Positions 37,024 to 46,251 of a stretch of 64,000 nt of DNA are shown here, one piece after another. The position numbers and the translations under genes were made by a program. The stretch is from Azophilus sp965214305 (GTDB taxonomy: Bacteria > Pseudomonadota > Gammaproteobacteria > Pseudomonadales > Azotimanducaceae). Each line of letters opens with the position of its first letter. Positions within the stretch are counted from its first letter, which is position 1. The stretch covers positions 1,426,001-1,490,000 of the forward strand of contig OZ243949.1 of assembly GCA_965214305.1 (NCBI GenBank), in the 5' to 3' direction. Under the pieces are notes generated by a model. It was not told the origin of the DNA. It saw nothing but the letters and a program-made list of their open reading frames with translations, and made no database searches.

Positions 37024-37289
37024 TGCTCAAGTTCTCCTACTAGCCCCGCAAGGAGCCAAGCTTCGAGTCCGGATGCGGGTGAAATGCCCGCACCCCCCAT
37101 AGGACCAAATGGTTCCCATGGAGCGGAGTATACCCAATAAGCTATTGAGAACATCAACCGGTAGTGTCGCAGTTTGAATTTTTCAACCGCCGGACGCCGC
37201 AGTTGGCGCAGTTTCCAAATCCAAATCAATGCAAACTGATACAGAATCCATCAACCCGCCATCCGCCAGCAGATGCTGACGCCGGGAAA

Positions 37290-37400
37290 GCGAGTTCCTG
37301 CGGGACTTCCCTCGCGGCGCTGGGCACCATTTTCCTACTTATATGAGAGGGGGTGGAACGAGCTTAACGGCACCGCGAGGGAAGTCCCACAGGCACTCGC
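37290..37400. repeat. Long-stem palindromic repeat, family 1, copy 4 (inverted)
   Basis: Arms begin GCGAGTTCCTGCGGGACTTCC (near 37290) and end GGAAGTCCCACAGGCACTCGC (near 37400), with about three mismatches. The loop (TGGGCACCATTTTCCTACTT...GAGCTTAACGG-like) is the reverse complement of the loops in copies 1-3, so this copy is inverted. It lies in the 412-base gap between hvfA and the RimK-like gene (37024-37435). The remainder of that gap holds the hvfA leader and no gene I can support. Confidence 0.88.
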
Positions 37401-37435
37401 TGCCAACGCGGGATACGCTTACCGCACCATAAGGG

Positions 37436-38404
37436 CTAATCCAGCGCGCCGCCAAGCCCCCCTAGCGTGAACGCCACGCGCTCTGCCACCGTCGGCGCGA
37501 AGGCTTCCCGGTCGCGAACCGCCCGCAATCGGTTATCCAAACCGCAACCATTAGCGATTTGAATGGCAAGGCCGGGTCGGGCGTTCATTTCCAACAATAA
37601 CGGCCCCGCTTCGGCATCAATGACGATATCACAGCCCAAATAACCCAAGTTGGTGACATCGAAACAGCGGCTGGCCAACTTCAACAAGTCCGGCCAATCC
37701 GGAATACGGATGTCGTCAAGCGGCAGGCCATTGTCCGGGTGACGGGTGATGGTTCGATTCCGCTGCACGGCACCAACGCTCTTGCCCGTTTGAATGTCGA
37801 GACCGACGCCGATAGCACCCTGATGCAAATTGGCCTTGCCATCGGAGGCCCGCGTGCCCAAGCGCAACATGGCCATAACAGGATAACCGCGAAAGACGAT
37901 AACCCGAATATCCGGTACACCATCAACGCTAATCGCCGTAAACATCTCATGCATCGTCACCAAGGATTCGACGATGGCGGAATCCATACGTCCCCCCAAC
38001 GAATACAGGCCACTGATGATATTGGTAAGCAAACGCTTGATCTGAATAATGTTCGCCCGCTCGCCGTTGCTCTTCACGAAGTGTTCGCCATCGCGGCCGG
38101 CGACCACCAGGATGCCGCGCCCGCCGCTACCCTGGGCGGGTTTGATGACAAATTTGTCGAGTTCGGCCAGGCGCACGGGAACCGCCTCCACCTCAAATTG
38201 GTGGGAAAGATCATGAATCAATGCGGGAGTGGGAATGCCGGCCTTGGCGACCAGGCGTTTGGTCAGCAATTTGTTATCGACCAGCGGATAGACCGAGCGA
38301 CTGTTGTGGCGGCCGATAAACTCGAGATTGCGCCGGTTCATGCCGACAATGCCGCGCTTGTGCAGCTTGGCGGGCGAAGCAAACCAGTTCATAAAAGCAA
38401 ACAT
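37436..38404 (-). CDS. Alpha-L-glutamate ligase-like protein (RimK-related ATP-grasp)
   Basis: 322 aa, ATP-grasp fold. FVIKPAQGSGGRGI is the nucleotide-binding loop, and LGYLGCDIVID and LLLEMNARPGLAIQIANG carry the Mg-binding acidic residues and Asn. It belongs to the RimK-related group whose genes are conserved beside a 7TM inactive transglutaminase and a retropepsin-like protease, exactly as here. The gene is 12 bases after the 7TM gene. The amino acid or protein it ligates is unknown. Confidence 0.88.
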   Translation of the reverse strand: MFAFMNWFASPAKLHKRGIVGMNRRNLEFIGRHNSRSVYPLVDNKLLTKRLVAKAGIPTPALIHDLSHQFEVEAVPVRLAELDKFVIKPAQGSGGRGILVVAGRDGEHFVKSNGERANIIQIKRLLTNIISGLYSLGGRMDSAIVESLVTMHEMFTAISVDGVPDIRVIVFRGYPVMAMLRLGTRASDGKANLHQGAIGVGLDIQTGKSVGAVQRNRTITRHPDNGLPLDDIRIPDWPDLLKLASRCFDVTNLGYLGCDIVIDAEAGPLLLEMNARPGLAIQIANGCGLDNRLRAVRDREAFAPTVAERVAFTLGGLGGALD

Positions 38405-38416
38405 GAATAGACCGGG

Positions 38417-39913
38417 CTAGCTCCGCCTGGCCAGCGGCAGAAACCGATACAATTCAAGCAACCGGTAGCCGGTATAGCGACCAAACAGCAATATCGCCGC
38501 CAAGACGCACAGTTGCAGTTCGGGCAGGTTGAAGGCCAGGTGCCGAACCAACGGCAGGCTCATGACCAGGTAGGCGCTAATCGCTACAAGCAAGCTGCCA
38601 GCACCCTGGATCAAGGCTTCGCCCGGCCCTTCCTCCTCCCAGAGAATGGACATGCGTTCCACCGTCCAAGCCAGAATAATCATGGGGAAGAAAGTGATGG
38701 CCAAGCCACTGATGAGCCCCAGCCGATAACTCACCACGGCCAGTATCATCACCAGCCCAATCACCACCACTACCAAGACGGCAATACGCGCCACCAAGAG
38801 TAGATTGAGCGCCGACAAATAAGAACGCAACAGCAACGCGGCACCCACCACCAACACCATGCCGACCAGGCCGGCTAACAGTTCCGTCTGTAAAAAGGCG
38901 AGCGCAATCAATACCGGCGTAAAGGTGCCCGATGTGCGAATGCCTACCACCAGGCGCATGATGACCACAACCAACGCGCCCACCGGCAGGGTCATGATGA
39001 GTTTGAACATGCCCTGTTCGGCAATGGGCAGGCCGTGTAGGGACACATCAAACGGGCTGTTGCGCAACCGCGAAAGACCGAGGGCGGATTGCAATTGGCT
39101 AGTCATCGAGAAGGTTACCTGGCTGCGCGAACCGCCGATCACCTCGAACACCGAGGGCGTGCCGGTCTGCCAGAGTAGCAGTTCAGAGGAATCCTCCACC
39201 CGGCCGCGCCTTGGGTCATAGAGCAGCCAATCGTCCTCATGCCAAACCTGCACGTAGTCGCGCAATGGCTGGTGGCGCCGGCCGTCATCAAGCCGCAATG
39301 CCTTGACCGTTCTGGCGGCGATTCCAGCTCGATTCAAGAGCGCACCAATCAAGGGTGCCGCCGCATAGTCTTGGCGTAACAGGCTCAGGTTCTGGCTCAG
39401 TGGCCGGGTATTGGCGGCCTGCACCAGTTGGTCCGCCAGCGATTTGGCGCTGGTGGATTTGGGGAGAAAATCGTTGAGAACCTCCGTGGCCGCGGTGGCA
39501 TGGGGGCCGTCGAAATGCGCCTCCCGAACCCCTTCGGGCGGTGCCGCGGAGATGCGGTGCTGAGGATCTTCGACCAGGTCCATTTGATAAAAAAGAACCT
39601 GTTGGCCGGTGGCGGAGCGTTTCGTCCAATGCGCGCGCCGTTGCGGGCCGCTTCGATCCACGGTGAAGCCGAAGCCCTGAGAGGCACCCGATTCACTCAA
39701 CACCAAAAACCCGTCTTGGGCCGGCGGCAAAGTCAACAGCACCTCGGTGAGTTCCCCGCGCGCCATAAACTCGATGCGCGCCTCAATCTGCCAAACGCGG
39801 CGTTCCTCATCCGGCATCAGCGGTATGCCCGTGTCGGCGTGGCGATAGAGCGCAATACCAACGCCGGCGGCGGCGAGCAGGGTCGCAACCAGCAAATAGG
39901 ACAGGCGTTCCAT
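38417..39913 (-). CDS. Inactive transglutaminase fused to seven transmembrane helices
   Basis: 498 aa. TM1 is at about 5-22, followed by a periplasmic region of about 230 residues with a transglutaminase-like fold (LIGALLNRAGIAARTVKALR, YVQVWHEDDWLLYDPRRG) that lacks the catalytic Cys at the expected place. The C-terminal half has at least six hydrophobic helices, including FKLIMTLPVGALVVVIMRLV and GLISGLAITFFPMIILAW. It lies between the retropepsin and the RimK-like ligase, 9 and 12 bases from its neighbours, so the three form an operon. Confidence 0.88.
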   Translation of the reverse strand: MERLSYLLVATLLAAAGVGIALYRHADTGIPLMPDEERRVWQIEARIEFMARGELTEVLLTLPPAQDGFLVLSESGASQGFGFTVDRSGPQRRAHWTKRSATGQQVLFYQMDLVEDPQHRISAAPPEGVREAHFDGPHATAATEVLNDFLPKSTSAKSLADQLVQAANTRPLSQNLSLLRQDYAAAPLIGALLNRAGIAARTVKALRLDDGRRHQPLRDYVQVWHEDDWLLYDPRRGRVEDSSELLLWQTGTPSVFEVIGGSRSQVTFSMTSQLQSALGLSRLRNSPFDVSLHGLPIAEQGMFKLIMTLPVGALVVVIMRLVVGIRTSGTFTPVLIALAFLQTELLAGLVGMVLVVGAALLLRSYLSALNLLLVARIAVLVVVVIGLVMILAVVSYRLGLISGLAITFFPMIILAWTVERMSILWEEEGPGEALIQGAGSLLVAISAYLVMSLPLVRHLAFNLPELQLCVLAAILLFGRYTGYRLLELYRFLPLARRS

Positions 39914-39922
39914 GGGTTCCCG

Positions 39923-40732
39923 CTACCCATCCCCATCGGATAACGGCTGCACGAACTCCTGGGCAACATCCACAACAACCAAGTCTGTCAGCAGGCTGCG
40001 TCCAAGAATCAGCGCATGCCGCAGGTGGGTGCGGTCGGATAAGTTGAATTCAAAGTGGCCTAAAATACGCCCTAACTGCACCCGTAATCGCACCACGGGA
40101 CGGCGTGTGCCCTCGGCATCGGATTGTTGGAAGACCCGCACGAAACGCCTCACCTTGCGTTCCACAGTGTAGGTCTCGTCCTGGGTGCGCAGTTCGAACC
40201 GCACCCAATCCTCGCCATCGCGCTCAAGAAAAACCATATTGGTGGCGGAAAGCGAGTTCGAATCGGCCCCCGTATCGATCCGGGCCGTGACGGCGATTCC
40301 CGGTGGGGTAATGCGAACACGTTCCATTGAACCGACCACCAGCTTGTCTGTGCCCGCTTCGGCGACAGACTCGACCGGCGCTTCGCAAGAAGCCTCCGCT
40401 AATAGGGCCGGCTGGGGCTCGGGAAATTCACAGAGGGGGGACGGCACTTCGATGGGCTTGGCCAATTGGGTTTCGATCTGGTCCAGGCGGACACCGAGTT
40501 CCCGCTCGAATTGCCGCACTTCGCCGGATACCTGGTGCAGCGATTGCTCGACATTGCCAAACTCCGCACCAAGCGCGCCGACTTCTGTGCGCAAGTCGAG
40601 CAACGCCTGTTGTTGATACTCGTTGGTGGCGCAACCGGCGAACGCCAGAGCCGCCAACATTGTCCGGCAGTGTTTCAATCCCAACCCGCTCCCCGCACGA
40701 GGGGTGCCATTGTAGCCACCATTTGGCGCCAT
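39923..40732 (-). CDS. Retropepsin-like aspartic protease lipoprotein (RimB-like)
   Basis: Up to 269 aa. The C-terminal domain contains RIDTGADSNSLSA, the Asp-Thr-Gly active site of retropepsin-like proteases annotated as ATP-dependent zinc protease or RimB. Upstream is a coiled-coil region (about 45-90) and a lipobox-like AFAGC, which suggests an outer-membrane or periplasmic lipoprotein. The real start may be the TTG at 40678, giving a compact signal peptide, rather than the ATG at 40732. First gene of the three-gene operon with the 7TM and RimK-like genes. Confidence 0.83.
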   Translation of the reverse strand: MAPNGGYNGTPRAGSGLGLKHCRTMLAALAFAGCATNEYQQQALLDLRTEVGALGAEFGNVEQSLHQVSGEVRQFERELGVRLDQIETQLAKPIEVPSPLCEFPEPQPALLAEASCEAPVESVAEAGTDKLVVGSMERVRITPPGIAVTARIDTGADSNSLSATNMVFLERDGEDWVRFELRTQDETYTVERKVRRFVRVFQQSDAEGTRRPVVRLRVQLGRILGHFEFNLSDRTHLRHALILGRSLLTDLVVVDVAQEFVQPLSDGDG

Positions 40733-40886
40733 CCCAAAATCTTAGTCAACGCCAAACGGGATCAGGCGTTACCGGTAAAGGTTTACGGTTCCCTTGGCGG
40801 AATCGCCGCCATGGCGACAACCTCGCATCCCACAAATGCAAACCGTCGGGTTGGCCGGCGACGTTCTCGTTCCCAGAGACGGTGGC

Positions 40887-42059
40887 CTACTTCGAGAGGG
40901 CGTTCATGCCCTCCTCCAAACCGCGGACGGTTAAGGGGAACATGTAATCGTTGACCAGCTTGCGCGTTAACCCGACGGACGAGGAATACTCCCAAGTCTC
41001 TTGGGGGGTGGGATTAATCCAGACAAGGCGATCGTAGAGACCGGTGAAGCGGCTCATCCACAGAGCACCCGGCTCCTCATTCCAGTGCTCAACGCTACCG
41101 CCGGCATGGGTAATCTCATAGGGTGCCATGGTGGCGTCGCCAACAAATACCACCTTGTAGTCGTGGGCGTATTTATTGAGGATTTCCCAAGTGGGAATGC
41201 GTTCGGTCATGCGGCGGCGGTTGTCTTTCCAAACCGATTCGTAGATGAAGTTGTGGAAATAAAAACTTTCCATGTGTTTGAACTCGGTGCGGGTGGCCGA
41301 GAACAACTCCTCGCTTACCCTCACATGGGCGTCCATGGAACCGCCGATATCAAGAAACAGCAATACCTTGACGGTGTTCTTGCGCTCGGGGCGCATGCGG
41401 ATGTCGAGCATGCCGCCGTTGTGGGCGGTGGAACGGATGGTGTCATACATATCCAACTCCTCATCCTTGCCGGTGCGGGCGAATTTACGCAGACGCCGCA
41501 GCGCCATTTTGATGTTGCGCGTACCCAGTTCGACCGAGTCGTCCAGATTTTTGAACTGGCGCTGTTCCCAGGCTTTTTTCGCCTTTTTCTTTTTGCCCTT
41601 GCCGAGCCCACCCGGACCGCTTTTGCCCGAATGATTCGGATCCTCGCCCTCTTCACCTTCATCAGCTTGGCGGGCCTGTTCCGCCGCGGCTTTTTCCGCC
41701 TCTTCCTTGGCTTCTTTAAAGGCTTCGATGAGCTTCTCCAAACCGCCGAGCGATTTGATCTTTTCAAGTTCCTCCGGCGTCAGCGACTTTTCGAATTCCC
41801 GACGCAACCATTCGTCGGGAATCAGGGATTTCAGCATGCCGTGCAAGTCCTCAAGTCCTTTGAAATAGGCGCTGAACGCACGGTCGAACTTATCGTAGTC
41901 TTTTTCGTCCTTGACGAGGCAGGTGCGGGCAAGCAGATAGAAGTCATCCAGATTGGCGTAGACGATGCGGTGCTTGAGGGCGGCCAGCAAATCCATCAAT
42001 TCCCGAATCGTGACGGGGACTTTGTACTTGCGCAGCGTTAAGAAGAGGTTAATCAGCAC
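40887..42059 (-). CDS. VWA-domain protein (CoxE-like), partner of MoxR ATPase
   Basis: 390 aa from GTG. The N-terminal helical part (LTLRKYKVPVTIRELMDLL) is typical of CoxE-like proteins. A charged linker (about 115-165, rich in Glu, Lys, Gly) follows, then a von Willebrand A domain whose MIDAS reads DIGGSMD (237-243), with Gly replacing the first Ser of the usual DxSxS. Such proteins work with MoxR AAA+ ATPases as metallo-chaperones. The MoxR gene is upstream on the same strand, but a 90-bp tandem array ends just 18 bases before this start codon, and I see no clear Shine-Dalgarno sequence. Confidence 0.88.
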   Translation of the reverse strand: MLINLFLTLRKYKVPVTIRELMDLLAALKHRIVYANLDDFYLLARTCLVKDEKDYDKFDRAFSAYFKGLEDLHGMLKSLIPDEWLRREFEKSLTPEELEKIKSLGGLEKLIEAFKEAKEEAEKAAAEQARQADEGEEGEDPNHSGKSGPGGLGKGKKKKAKKAWEQRQFKNLDDSVELGTRNIKMALRRLRKFARTGKDEELDMYDTIRSTAHNGGMLDIRMRPERKNTVKVLLFLDIGGSMDAHVRVSEELFSATRTEFKHMESFYFHNFIYESVWKDNRRRMTERIPTWEILNKYAHDYKVVFVGDATMAPYEITHAGGSVEHWNEEPGALWMSRFTGLYDRLVWINPTPQETWEYSSSVGLTRKLVNDYMFPLTVRGLEEGMNALSK

Positions 42060-42077
42060 AATTCATTGGTGTTTGTA

Positions 42078-42555
42078 GTGGCCGGGCGTGATTGCCTCGC
42101 GGCGCTCGCGGCAACCGGCCGCATGGCAGGCCGGGACGGCATCCACCCCTTCCCGGCCCGGCAACAAGTGGCCGGGCGTGATTGCCTCGCGGCGCTCGCG
42201 GCAACCGGCCGCATGGCAGGCCGGGACGGCATCCACCCCTTCCCGGCCCGGCAACAAGTGGCCGGGCGTGATTGCCTCGCGGCGCTCGCGGCAACCGGCC
42301 GCATGGCAGGCCGGGACGGCATCCACCCCTTCCCGGCCCGGCAACAAGTGGCCGGGCGTGATTGCCTCGCGGCGCTCGCGGCAACCGGCCGCATGGCAGG
42401 CCGGGACGGCATCCACCCCTTCCCGGCCCGGCAACAAGTGGCCGGGCGTGATTGCCTCGCGGCGCTCGCGGCAACCGGCCGCATGGCAGGCCGGGACGGC
42501 ATCCACCCCTTCCCGGCCCGGCAACAAGTGGCCGGGCGTGATTGCCTCGCGGCGC
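42078..42555. repeat. Perfect 90-bp tandem repeat array (about 5.3 copies)
   Basis: Units start at 42078, 42168, 42258, 42348, 42438 and 42528, the last only 28 bases long. All copies appear identical. The unit begins GTGGCCGGGCGTGATTGCC and contains TTGCC/GGCAA inverted repeats. Because 90 is divisible by three and the unit is stop-free in most frames, long meaningless reading frames cross it on both strands. It fills nearly all of the 533-base gap between moxR and the VWA gene (42060-42592). Confidence 0.97.
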
Positions 42556-42592
42556 AGTGCGCCGCGTTGAACGCAGGACGTTCAAACGGCAA

Positions 42593-43441
42593 TCACCCAC
42601 GGCTGTCTCGTCGGTTCATGAAGGCTAGGCGCTCTAGGAGGTGAACATCCTGTTCGTTCTTGACGAGGGCACCGTAGAGTGGCGGAATCGCCTTGCTCGG
42701 GTCCCGGTTGGTGAGAATTTCGTCGGGAATATCATCGGACATTAGAAGTTTCAGCCAGTCTATCAACTCCGATGTCGAGGGCTTTTTCTTCAATCCCGGT
42801 ACCTTGCGGACGTCAAAAAAGATTTCCATGGCCTCCTTGACCAATTCCTTTTTGATTTCCGGGAAATGTACTTCAATGATCTCGTGCATCGTCTCCCGGT
42901 CGGGAAAGTTGATGTAGTGGAAGAAACAACGGCGCAAAAAGGCGTCCGGCAGTTCCTTTTCGTTATTGGAGGTAATAACGACGATAGGCCGCTGCTTCGC
43001 GGCGATGGTCTCGGAGAGTTCATAAACAAAAAACTCCATGCGGTCGAGTTCCTGCAACAGATCGTTGGGGAACTCGATATCGGCCTTGTCGATCTCGTCG
43101 ATCAGCAACACCACCCGCTCCTGGGCTTCAAACGCCTCCCACAGTTTGCCCTTCTTAATGTAGTTGCGGATATCACCCACCCGCTCGTCGCCGAGTTGCG
43201 AGTCGCGCAGCCGCGAAACCGCGTCGTACTCATAAAGGCCGTTGATCGCCTTGGTGCTCGACTTGATGTGCCATTGAATCAGTTTCAACCCCAAGGTCTT
43301 GGCGATTTCCTCGGCTAAGAGCGTCTTGCCCGTGCCGGGTTCGCCTTTGACCAGCAGCGGCCGTTCCAACTTCACGGCGGCATCCACGGCCATGCTCAGC
43401 TCATCGGTGGAAATATAGGTATCGGTACTGTCGAAAATCAT
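42593..43441 (-). CDS. MoxR-type AAA+ ATPase
   Basis: 282 aa cytosolic AAA+ ATPase. Walker A is GEPGTGKT (33-40) and Walker B LLIDEIDKAD (112-121), followed by sensor 1 (VVITSNNEKELPDAFLRRC), which includes the arginine finger region. MoxR proteins act with VWA partners in metal-cofactor assembly or complex maturation. The VWA gene lies downstream on the same strand, separated by the tandem array. Client protein not identifiable. Confidence 0.93.
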   Translation of the reverse strand: MIFDSTDTYISTDELSMAVDAAVKLERPLLVKGEPGTGKTLLAEEIAKTLGLKLIQWHIKSSTKAINGLYEYDAVSRLRDSQLGDERVGDIRNYIKKGKLWEAFEAQERVVLLIDEIDKADIEFPNDLLQELDRMEFFVYELSETIAAKQRPIVVITSNNEKELPDAFLRRCFFHYINFPDRETMHEIIEVHFPEIKKELVKEAMEIFFDVRKVPGLKKKPSTSELIDWLKLLMSDDIPDEILTNRDPSKAIPPLYGALVKNEQDVHLLERLAFMNRRDSRG

Positions 43442-43565
43442 GCGGGATCTCTTGGTAAATCACTTTGGAAGCGGTGCTTTTGGGCTCGCACCTAGCTCCC
43501 CAGAGGGCGAATCCGACAGGAGCTCAGCCGCGCAAAGCGCGTACTCTATAGGAGGCACCACCACC

Positions 43566-43907
43566 TCACAAGCTGCGGTACGGGTTACGGCGGCGGCGAC
43601 GGCGCCAATGGTGGTAGCCCCCCAGCATCAGCGTAAACAGGGCGATTCCCGAGAACAGCAAGCTCGCCGCCCACGCCGGTTGGCCGTCCCGCTGTAGCAA
43701 GGCTTCAAAGAGCATCACCAAAAACGCCGGCGCGAAGTAGGACTCGAACCCCGGAACGGGCGCCGGCAACAGCAGCACCAGGGCCGCAACACCACGCAGC
43801 CAAGACCGCAAAAAACCCCGCCGTATTGGGCGCGTCAACATAATGATGCCGAACAGCCCGACCAGAGCGGCGGCGAGGGTAATCAACCAAGCCTGGGGTT
43901 CGGTCAC
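43566..43907 (-). CDS. Small hydrophobic membrane protein, unknown function
   Basis: About 113 aa from a GTG at 43907. Three or four hydrophobic segments are visible: WLITLAAALVGLFGIIML, GVAALVLLLPAPV, APAFLVMLFEALL and AASLLFSGIALFTLML. The tail is very basic (HHWRRRRRRNPYRSL). No recognised domain. It follows rnd on the same strand after a 67-base gap, so it may belong to the dnaX-ybaB-recR-rnd transcription unit. The in-frame extension upstream to 44258 is not protein-like. Confidence 0.6.
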   Translation of the reverse strand: MTEPQAWLITLAAALVGLFGIIMLTRPIRRGFLRSWLRGVAALVLLLPAPVPGFESYFAPAFLVMLFEALLQRDGQPAWAASLLFSGIALFTLMLGGYHHWRRRRRRNPYRSL

Positions 43908-43974
43908 GGGCCCACCATGGGCAAGCTTGTGCTTGTGCTCGCAACCGTGCGCACAGGGGCAAAATCCGGCGCGG

Positions 43975-45117
43975 TCATGGCGGCTCTTCAAGAAATTTGC
44001 GATCCAGGATTTCCCTGAAGCTGGCACCCAACAACGGTTCTCGCCAACCCGAATAGGCGGCGGACAGTGTGCCCGTGTCCCGGTAGTGACGAATACAGTG
44101 CTCAATGTCGCGCGGCCGGGCGAGCAACTCCGGCGCGATACCCAAGGCTCCGGCACAGCGGCGCCCGATGCCGCGCAGTTCTTTGAACAACCCGCCCTTT
44201 TTCTGACTGACCGGCCGTGGAAGCGGCGCTTGCGGCGGTGCTCCGCGGCCTTCGGCATGGGCTTGTATCAGGGCGTCGCCGTAACGACGGACGATACCGG
44301 CCGGCAGGATGTGCCGAAGCGTTCGCCGCTCCAGTTGACTGCATTGGGCGAATTCAAGCAGATGTTCATCCCAAACAACGCGATTGCGCGGCACGTTGTC
44401 GGACATGGCGCGGCGCTCGCGCCAGGCGCAAAGTGTTCGCAGCACGGCGAGTTGGGTCCCATTGAGCCGCCACGCCGCCTTGACGCCGGTGAAGTAGGAC
44501 AATGGCTCCCGGGGAACGTAGTGCCCGTTGCGCCGCATTTCTTCCCGGAACCAAGGCCAGCGGCCCGCCGCCCGCAACCTGGCCTCCAGTTCCGCATGCA
44601 TGCCCGCCAGAAACGCAACATCCTCGCCCGCATAGCGAATCTGCTCGGCGGACAGGGGGCGTCGCAACCAATTCGAACGGGTGTGGTGTTTGGGCAAATG
44701 CACACCGAGCAAGGTTTTCACCAAGGCGGCGTAGCTCAGACTGAACTGATCGGAGAGAAAAGCGAAAGCAAGTTGGGTGTCAAAAATGCTTTCCGGCAGC
44801 ACACCGAGATGGGAGTAAAACAGTTCCAAATCCTCGGAACAGGCGTGCAGCACCTTAACGGTGTTCGGGTCGAGCAGCACATCGGTGAGCGGTGCCCAAT
44901 CGTCAATGGCAAGCGGATCGACCAGCCAAACGTCGGTGCCGACGGCAACCTGATAGAGGCCGGGAATGGGGAAGAAGGTATCGGTGCGCTGAAACTCGGT
45001 GTCAACACCGATCAACCCGCGCCAATGCCCGACAGCCCGCGCCAAGCCGGCTGCCGAATCCACCCAAACCGGGCGCTTGGCAGTCTCAGCCGAGACGGCG
45101 GCGCCCCTGCAAAGCAT
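43975..45117 (-). CDS. rnd: Ribonuclease D
   Basis: 3'-5' exoribonuclease for tRNA maturation; about 380 aa. DEDD motifs: Asp39 and Glu41 in GVDTEFQR, Asp in HACSEDLELF, and YAGEDVAFL with the final Asp and Tyr. HRDC-like domains follow. I start it at the ATG at 45117, which overlaps the 3' end of recR by 32 bases; the reading frame is open further upstream but only inside recR. No strong Shine-Dalgarno sequence is visible, so translation may be coupled to recR. Confidence 0.9.
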   Translation of the reverse strand: MLCRGAAVSAETAKRPVWVDSAAGLARAVGHWRGLIGVDTEFQRTDTFFPIPGLYQVAVGTDVWLVDPLAIDDWAPLTDVLLDPNTVKVLHACSEDLELFYSHLGVLPESIFDTQLAFAFLSDQFSLSYAALVKTLLGVHLPKHHTRSNWLRRPLSAEQIRYAGEDVAFLAGMHAELEARLRAAGRWPWFREEMRRNGHYVPREPLSYFTGVKAAWRLNGTQLAVLRTLCAWRERRAMSDNVPRNRVVWDEHLLEFAQCSQLERRTLRHILPAGIVRRYGDALIQAHAEGRGAPPQAPLPRPVSQKKGGLFKELRGIGRRCAGALGIAPELLARPRDIEHCIRHYRDTGTLSAAYSGWREPLLGASFREILDRKFLEEPP

Positions 45118-45682
45118 GCGTGATGGTTCCGCCGTCCACATATTCCAATTCGCCGCCGATAGGCACCCCGTGGGCAATGCGGGTGATATCGGCACCCTCC
45201 TGCTCAAGCAAACCGGCGATATAGTGCGCCGTGGCTTCGCCCTCTACCGTGGGGTTGGTGGCCAGAATGACCTCACGAGCCTTCAGCGCGCGTACCCGGT
45301 TCGTTAGTTGATCAAGCCGCAAATCGTCGGGACCCACGCCGTCAATGGGTGAAAGGCGCCCGTTCAAGACGAAATACCGTCCACGAAAACCGCCCGCCTG
45401 CTCAATGGCGAAAATGTCCGCTGGCGATTCCACTACGCAAAGCAGCCCGTTGTCCCGATTCAGGTCGGCGCACAACCGGCAGCGTTCCGCCTCGGTCAAT
45501 GTGCGGCAGTCGGCGCAATGTGTCACGTTCTCCACCGCGGCAGCCAACGCCTCGGCCAGTCTTAGCCCACCTTCGCGATTGCGCTGCAAGATATCGAGGG
45601 CGATGCGCTGGGCACTCTTGGGACCAATGCCCGGCAACACTTGCAAGGCGGTAATCAGTCGATCAATGAGTGGGCTGAACAC
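45086..45682 (-). CDS. recR: Recombination mediator protein RecR
   Basis: 198 aa. Helix-hairpin-helix (LQVLPGIGPKSAQRIAL), zinc finger CADCRTLTEAERCRLC, and a Toprim domain (LCVVESPADIFAIEQAG). Acts with RecF/RecO to load RecA at gaps. The order dnaX, ybaB, recR on one strand is the classical gammaproteobacterial arrangement. Confidence 0.96.
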   Translation of the reverse strand: MFSPLIDRLITALQVLPGIGPKSAQRIALDILQRNREGGLRLAEALAAAVENVTHCADCRTLTEAERCRLCADLNRDNGLLCVVESPADIFAIEQAGGFRGRYFVLNGRLSPIDGVGPDDLRLDQLTNRVRALKAREVILATNPTVEGEATAHYIAGLLEQEGADITRIAHGVPIGGELEYVDGGTITHALQGRRRLG

Positions 45683-45705
45683 GGCGAATTAGAGCCTACC
45701 CGCCT

Positions 45706-45854
45706 GGCTCGCATATTTCACCAACTTTCGGGTTCTGGTGGGGTATCAGTTTGAATTGCCTCGGGTTTGGGCGTGGCCCCAACCGTGGCATCCCAGGGCC
45801 GAAAATGGAAAACGCCGCAAACGGACAAGCGGCTTGGTGAGCTATGCGGGCTAG
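45706..45854. repeat. Inverted-terminus element between ybaB and recR (family 3)
   Basis: GGCTCGCATATTTCACCAA at 45706-45724 and its imperfect inverse TTGGTGAGCTATGCGGGCTA at 45834-45853 bracket a 149-base spacer with no gene. The right end supplies the TAG stop of ybaB. The same termini bracket the parE-parC interval. Confidence 0.55.
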
Positions 45855-46174
45855 AAAAGCAGCTTATTGAAGGGCAGGCCGACACCGCCCGCGAGCCCGG
45901 ACATCTTTTCGGATTTTGCCGACTCCACCTTGCGCGCACCATCGTTGAAGGCAGCGGCAATCAGATCCTCAAGTACCTCCTTGCCCTCGTCAAGCAGATC
46001 CTGATCAATCTGTACGCGCCTAACCTCGTGTGCGCCGTTTAGGACCACGCGCACCAACCCGCCGCCGCTTTCGCCGATAACCTCCAAGGAAGCGATTTCG
46101 GTCTGTAACGATTCAATTTTCTGCTGAACCTGTTGCGCCTGTTTGAAAAGATCGCCCAGTCCCTTAACGTTCAT
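45851..46174 (-). CDS. ybaB: YbaB/EbfC nucleoid-associated protein
   Basis: 107 aa DNA-binding protein that dimerises through a coiled-coil arm (QAQQVQQKIESLQTEIASLEV). VKGLGDLFKQ at the N-terminus and GGLVRVVLNGAHEVRRVQID in the core are the family signature. It lies between dnaX and recR as in most gammaproteobacteria. Confidence 0.95.
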   Translation of the reverse strand: MNVKGLGDLFKQAQQVQQKIESLQTEIASLEVIGESGGGLVRVVLNGAHEVRRVQIDQDLLDEGKEVLEDLIAAAFNDGARKVESAKSEKMSGLAGGVGLPFNKLLF

Positions 46175-46251
46175 CGGTTTGCCTTATGCTGCGTGAATTG
46201 ATTTTCGATTGACGGAATGATGAAACGGCGGACTAGGAGCCTTGCACAAAC

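Noticed and set aside
42078..42555. Possible CRISPR array
   Set aside because: Units are contiguous identical 90-mers without unique spacers, and no cas gene is nearby.
42049..42644. Long reading frames (150-190 codons) in several frames across the 90-bp array
   Set aside because: They exist only because the unit is 90 bases and lacks stops; composition is not protein-like and no frame has a ribosome-binding site or family match.
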